DNA from: a virus
DNA length: 33,446 bases
Strand: one strand, 5' to 3'
IMG/VR virus record: IMGVR_UViG_3300025138_000173
Coordinates: 1-33,446 of that record
Numbering within the stretch: the first letter of the stretch is position 1; each line of letters opens with the position of its first letter. Of the stretch, positions 30,556 through 33,446 are shown one piece after another. Both the position numbers and the translations under genes were made by a program. Below the pieces are notes generated by a model that saw only the letters and a list, made by a program, of their open reading frames with translations, did not search any database and had not been told where the DNA came from.

Positions 30556-30853
30556 AGGAACATTAGAAGCGATTTTTGAAACAAAAGAGTTCAAAAGCGG
30601 ATTTAAGAAAAGAGAGTTTGTAGTAAACACAGGAGGAGATTATCCTCAGTCAGTAAAGATGGAAGTCGTAAAAGACAACATTGACAAGCTAGGTGCTATT
30701 GCGATAGGAACAGAGGTTGTGTGTAAGATTGACATTAGAGGTCGCCTGTACGAGGGGAACTACTACAATAACATTTTAGCTTGGGGTATCAATGTTGGAA
30801 GTGCTACAACATCTACCGAGCCTGTAAAAGAAGAATCAGACTTACCCTTTTAA
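30545..30853 (+). CDS. DUF3127 SSB-like protein, 102 aa
   Basis: Predicted OB-fold single-strand DNA-binding protein: EIKGTLEAIFETKEFKSGFK, KREFVVNT and EVVCKIDIRGRLYEG match DUF3127. The last residues, EESDLPF, copy the acidic tip of bacterial SSB (DDDIPF), which recruits repair proteins. The tail strengthens the SSB assignment. It overlaps the DnaA-like gene. Confidence 0.82.
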   Translation: MEIKGTLEAIFETKEFKSGFKKREFVVNTGGDYPQSVKMEVVKDNIDKLGAIAIGTEVVCKIDIRGRLYEGNYYNNILAWGINVGSATTSTEPVKEESDLPF

Positions 30854-30881
30854 GGTAAGGAGATTAATAGAAGTATTTGAT

Positions 30882-31098
30882 TGTGAAGTCGAACACTAAA
30901 AGGAAGAACGTAAAGAGGGTAGATAGCTTGTTACACAAGAACGCTGCCCTCAATTCTTCTCTCGGAATGGATAGCACTAAAACCGAGATTGAAGTCGTTA
31001 GGAAACAGATAAGAGCCAACATAAGGATAATCAAAGATTTATGTACTTACACATACGAAATAATAAACATAGACGATAACCATAAAACAACAAAGTAG
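30882..31098 (+). CDS. Basic early protein, non-ATG start, 72 aa
   Basis: No ATG fits; GTG 30882 (or the in-frame TTG 30877) gives VKSNTKRKNVKRVDSLLHKN then helices. An AAGGAG-like stretch (30855-30861) lies upstream but rather far. The basic N-terminus suggests nucleic acid contact. No family recognised. Its stop abuts the next ATG. Confidence 0.55.
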
Positions 31099-31266
31099 AT
31101 GAATTACAATAGCAGAATCAACAATTACACAAATCTAAAAGGTTTTAAAACTAAGGTAAAGAGAAGCGTAGCTAGGTTTATGTTTTTTTACGGATGGGAA
31201 GTAAAAGACATAGCAAGAATATTTGGTATGAGCAAAACTAGAATATACCAATACCTGAAGAAATGA
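31099..31266 (+). CDS. Small HTH protein, 55 aa
   Basis: ATG 31099 to TGA 31264-31266, overlapping the next ATG (ATGA). The C-terminal half, YGWEVKDIARIFGMSKTRIY, is a helix-turn-helix of the Trp-repressor/transposase-leader type (two helices with a GMSKTRI turn). Basic throughout; presumably a DNA-binding regulator of the early operon. Confidence 0.7.
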   Translation: MNYNSRINNYTNLKGFKTKVKRSVARFMFFYGWEVKDIARIFGMSKTRIYQYLKK

Positions 31267-31688
31267 AGTTTGAAACTGCAAAAGATTTCGCAAGGCAAGA
31301 CAGAGCCACTAGGCTTTTTTGCAACGAATACGATTATTCTTACGCATCAGCAGAGGGATGGGCTAAGATAGATTATCAAATATTTGGAGTAAATGCAGAG
31401 GTAATATGTGGATTTGAAGTAAAAGGATGCAAGAACCAAAAGATAGGAGATAAGGAAACTGTATTAGTATCTATGAGAAAGATAGTAGATGGTCAGCAAT
31501 TTCAGAAGCAAAACAATGTTCCTGTTGTTATGTGTTGGTCGTTTGACGATGGCATACTATTTACAAGATTAAACAAACTAAATGGAGAATTTAGGCTTGG
31601 TGGTCGAAAGCCAAGAGCAGGTTCTACATTCGATGAGGAGATGTTAGTATATATAAAACAAAATAAACTTAAAAAACTTTTGTTTTAA
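31263..31688 (+). CDS. PD-(D/E)XK-type nuclease candidate, 141 aa
   Basis: Core motif: AKIDYQIFGVNAEVICGFEV with Asp37 and Glu52, then Lys54 (E-V-K), in the order of PD-(D/E)XK nucleases. A following VDGQQFQKQNNVPVVMCWSF contains the usual Gln and beta strand. The protein may be a recombination nuclease or Holliday-junction-type enzyme. Second nuclease of this superfamily in the genome (the other is the VRR-NUC at 797). Confidence 0.7.
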   Translation: MKFETAKDFARQDRATRLFCNEYDYSYASAEGWAKIDYQIFGVNAEVICGFEVKGCKNQKIGDKETVLVSMRKIVDGQQFQKQNNVPVVMCWSFDDGILFTRLNKLNGEFRLGGRKPRAGSTFDEEMLVYIKQNKLKKLLF

Positions 31689-31711
31689 TTAAAAAAAAAT
31701 ACATACATTTG
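31680..31711 (+). promoter_or_regulatory. Promoter for replication initiator gene
   Basis: TTG at 31680-31682, 21 bases, TACATTTG at 31704-31711, then an A-rich leader to ATG 31739. Fits the Bacteroidota consensus, with a slightly long spacer. Confidence 0.6.
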
Positions 31712-31738
31712 TCAAAACAATTTTAAAACAATATCAAA

Positions 31739-32410
31739 ATGGCTAAAAGAATGACAGATACGGATAAGTGGAAGAAACGCTTTGTTCGTGAATTACAACC
31801 GCAACACAAATTGCTATGGTTCTACATATTAGATGACTGCAATCACGCAGGAATTTGGGAAGTAGATATAGACGTAGCATCTATAAGAGTAGGCTTTGAC
31901 CTATCTCAAGACGACTTACCATCACTATTTGGAGATAAAGTTATTTCATTTGACAATGGAGATAAATGGTTTATACCTGACTTTATAGAATACCAATATG
32001 GAGAGTTAAATCAAAATTCAAACGTACATAAATCTGTAATTAACCTATTAAACAAGTATAACCTTGAAGGGTACTTGAAGGGTTCACAAAGGGTAGAAAG
32101 TACCCTTAAAGATAAAGATACAGATATAGTTATAGTTAAAGATAAAGCTAAGGCTAAGAGGTTTACAAAGCCAACTGTTGAAGACGTTTTAGATTATTGT
32201 AGTGAGAGAAACAACTTGGTGGATGCTGAGAAGTTTTACGACTACTATTCTTCAAACGGATGGAAGGTAGGTAAGAATCCTATGAAGGATTGGAAAGCAT
32301 CTGTTAGGACTTGGGAGAAGAACTCTAACGACAATCAAAAAGCATCACAACCAAAACAAGTATTAACAGCTTGGCAACAAGCTAGAACACAAATCAGCAA
32401 TGCAGAATAA
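31739..32410 (+). CDS. Replication initiator / replisome organiser, 223 aa
   Basis: N-terminal winged-helix-like domain (1-105): DKWKKRFVRELQPQHKLLWF, DDCNHAGIWEVDID, WFIPDFIEYQYGEL, as in Bacteroidota phage initiators. A Lys/Asp linker (112-141) is encoded by the repeat element, copy C. The C-terminal domain (142-196), FTKPTVEDVLDYCSERNNLV, FYDYYSSNGWKVGKNPMKDW and a final RTWEKN, is a DnaD-like C-terminal pattern that recruits helicase machinery. Lambda O likewise has its origin inside its gene. Confidence 0.82.
   Translation: MAKRMTDTDKWKKRFVRELQPQHKLLWFYILDDCNHAGIWEVDIDVASIRVGFDLSQDDLPSLFGDKVISFDNGDKWFIPDFIEYQYGELNQNSNVHKSVINLLNKYNLEGYLKGSQRVESTLKDKDTDIVIVKDKAKAKRFTKPTVEDVLDYCSERNNLVDAEKFYDYYSSNGWKVGKNPMKDWKASVRTWEKNSNDNQKASQPKQVLTAWQQARTQISNAE
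32078..32158 (+). repeat. Composite hairpin/hexamer element, copy C
   Basis: AAGGGTTCACAAAGGGTAG (32078-32096), then AAGGGTA (32089-32095) pairing with TACCCTT (32101-32107), loop 5. Eight hexamers follow at 32111-32158, including two GATAAA, two GCTAAG, GTTATA and GTTAAA. In frame it encodes KGSQRVESTL then alternating Lys/Asp. Candidate origin within the initiator gene. Confidence 0.8.
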
Positions 32411-32597
32411 AGAATATTTAGAAAAAAGAATTTCAGAGGCTACCAACAAAGTAGTAAAACAAATGTGGCAAAACGCATTAAACAATGTAGACAACGGAAG
32501 AAAAAAGGTAACTTGGGATGATTACTTTTTAGTAACAGGTTTTGTTTTAAATAGCAAATCAGACAAGCGACAAGTAGAAACTAGAAAAAAACGATGA
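32400..32597 (+). CDS. Small hypothetical protein, 65 aa
   Basis: Helical and basic, with motifs YLEKRISEATNKVVKQMWQN and VTWDDYFLVTGFVL; similar small proteins follow initiators in Bacteroidota phages. It overlaps the initiator stop by 11 bases and the next ATG by 4. Function unknown. Confidence 0.65.
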   Translation: MQNKEYLEKRISEATNKVVKQMWQNALNNVDNGRKKVTWDDYFLVTGFVLNSKSDKRQVETRKKR

Positions 32598-32992
32598 AAG
32601 ATAAAACAAAACAAGTTTGGTATAGATATGCCAACGACAAGAAAGGGTTGAACCTAGAGTGCGTAGACCTGCTTAGTAAGTGTTATCTTATGCTTGGTCA
32701 AAAGCCTGATGCAGAACAGATAATTATGATGAGTAAATTCTTGGTTGATGACTTAGCAAAGGGTTATGGTTCTATGGAAATGGAAGAAGTAGTTTTTGCT
32801 TGTGAGCAAGGGATAAGACACTCAGAGAACGGAGGGTTTGTTAATGTTCGTAATTGGAATATATGGTTAAAGGAGTATAAAGCAAAGGCAATGCTTCGCA
32901 GACAGCAAAACTATATAACTGACTTTCAATTACATAGAGAGCAAGACAAGTTTATAGCAGAAACAATAAGTAAAGCAAAGAGATTAAAATGA
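32594..32992 (+). CDS. Phage hypothetical protein near initiator, 132 aa
   Basis: Helical protein: VWYRYANDKKGLNLECVDLL, GQKPDAEQIIMMSKFLVDDL, MEEVVFACEQGIRH and NWNIWLKEYKAKAM, ending in a basic tail. Position after the initiator and a helical, W-rich C-terminus could fit a helicase-loader-type or primosome protein, but no family match is clear. The last 41 codons recur at bases 1-126. Confidence 0.65.
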   Translation: MKDKTKQVWYRYANDKKGLNLECVDLLSKCYLMLGQKPDAEQIIMMSKFLVDDLAKGYGSMEMEEVVFACEQGIRHSENGGFVNVRNWNIWLKEYKAKAMLRRQQNYITDFQLHREQDKFIAETISKAKRLK

Positions 32993-33237
32993 AGCGACCA
33001 ATATATTTAGCACAGGTTTACTACAAGATTGCTAACAACAAAACAATAAACAGGAAGTGGTTGTCAAGGCTTGATGAGATTTTTATTACAACAGAAGACT
33101 TAGCGGAATTAAAAACAGATAAGGATGTTCTTTCAAAGTTAGCTAAGAGATGCGGTAAAAAAGTTGATGACATAGACATAGAGATAAACTCAATAAAGAT
33201 AATAAGTGAACACGGAGAAACAAATGATAGATTCTAA
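32867..33237 (+). repeat. Imperfect terminal direct repeat, right copy
   Basis: Matches bases 1-371: exact for the first 127 bases, then about 10 substitutions. After 33237 the sequence has an extra gene, and homology to base 373 onward resumes at 33433. See the left copy. Confidence 0.9.
32989..33237 (+). CDS. Phage hypothetical protein, 82 aa (variant 2)
   Basis: Second copy of the gene at 123-371, with substitutions at a handful of codons; the stretch before the C-terminus differs most (IISEHGETNDRF against IIGQFGETNDRF). Same overlap with the upstream stop. Function unknown. Confidence 0.8.
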   Translation: MKRPIYLAQVYYKIANNKTINRKWLSRLDEIFITTEDLAELKTDKDVLSKLAKRCGKKVDDIDIEINSIKIISEHGETNDRF

Positions 33238-33436
33238 GAAAATAATAATAGACATAGCAAGTCCTATTGTTAATCAAGGTAATATAGATGAGATACTAAG
33301 GATTTGCAGGGAGTATCACAGCTTTAAACAAAGATGCTCAGAGAGAAACATATCTTGTGATGATGATTTTTGGGAGATAGCTAACATTTACCCTTGTAAA
33401 ACAAAAGAGAGTAAGACTTACACCCGTTCAGTATGA
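33224..33436 (+). CDS. Small hypothetical protein present only in variant 2, 70 aa
   Basis: ATG 33224 to TGA 33434-33436. Begins MIDSKKIIIDIASPIVNQGN; an upstream in-frame start at 33206 would lie deeper in the previous gene. Three Cys, helical, no family. At the left end of the contig the equivalent gene is absent: there, only about 15 bases separate the 82-residue gene's final codons from the MREL gene. Thus it is a strain-variable insert. Confidence 0.65.
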   Translation: MIDSKKIIIDIASPIVNQGNIDEILRICREYHSFKQRCSERNISCDDDFWEIANIYPCKTKESKTYTRSV

Positions 33437-33446
33437 GAGAGTTATA
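33433..33446 (+). CDS. 5' fragment of small membrane protein gene
   Basis: ATG 33433 overlaps the preceding TGA and encodes MREL before the contig ends. It is the variant-2 counterpart of the gene at 373-513 (MRELFIV). Too short to say more. Confidence 0.55.

Noticed and set aside
1-33446. Integrase, attachment site, tRNA or CRISPR array
   Set aside because: I looked for integrase motifs, tRNA-like cloverleaf arms with CCA ends and regularly spaced repeats and found none that were convincing.

Overview
The window looks like an essentially complete genome of a tailed phage (siphovirus-like, long tape-measure protein) of a Bacteroidota host, most likely a flavobacterium. The DNA is AT-rich, every supported gene is on the + strand, genes overlap by a few bases or abut, and the promoters have the Bacteroidota form TAnnTTTG, often with TTG upstream, rather than TTGACA/TATAAT. 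Shine-Dalgarno sequences are mostly absent. I see no tRNA, rRNA, CRISPR, transposase or integrase, and no polymerase or helicase. The phage therefore probably recruits the host replisome, and no lysogeny gene is visible.

The ends repeat each other. Bases 1-127 match 32867-32993 exactly, and the match continues to about 371/33237 with about 10 substitutions. This is best read as a circular (or circularly permuted) genome of about 32,866 bp. The contig was opened at an assembly branch and ran on into a second strain variant, which carries an extra small gene (33224-33436) that the first variant lacks.

Layout. (1) 28.7-33.4 kb, running across the junction into 1-1.94 kb: early replication/recombination operon. 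It holds an annealing-protein candidate, Xre-like and HTH regulators, a stand-alone DnaA domain-IV protein, a DUF3127 SSB-like protein, a PD-(D/E)XK nuclease, a replication initiator with iteron-like repeats inside its gene, a VRR-NUC nuclease and a DUF3310 protein. (2) 2.0-4.2 kb: small accessory genes with their own promoters, bounded by terminators, including tiny membrane proteins. (3) 4.2-4.8 kb: the main non-coding region, ending in a repeat-rich late promoter. (4) 4.8-6.9 kb: terminase small and large subunits. (5) 6.9-18.4 kb: tail genes, with a -1 frameshift chaperone pair, a tail-terminator-like protein fused to a LamG-like domain, two large tail proteins, a LamG protein, an HK97-gp10-like protein and the tape measure. 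(6) 18.4-24.0 kb: ClpP-like protease/scaffold, major capsid protein, probable tail tube, portal, connector. (7) 24.0-26.1 kb: virion or fibre-like proteins. (8) 26.1-27.8 kb: lysis region with membrane proteins, a DUF5675 protein and a 3TM-type holin. (9) 27.9-28.7 kb: a metallophosphoesterase.

The most notable signal is a composite DNA element present three times (about 4.70, 27.28 and 32.08 kb): AAGGGT-type repeats, a hairpin AGGGTA-N5-TACCCT, then an array of hexamers close to GATAAA. One copy is inside the initiator gene, one lies against the holin start codon and one is in the late promoter. This is a candidate replication origin or iteron-like control site linking replication to late expression.
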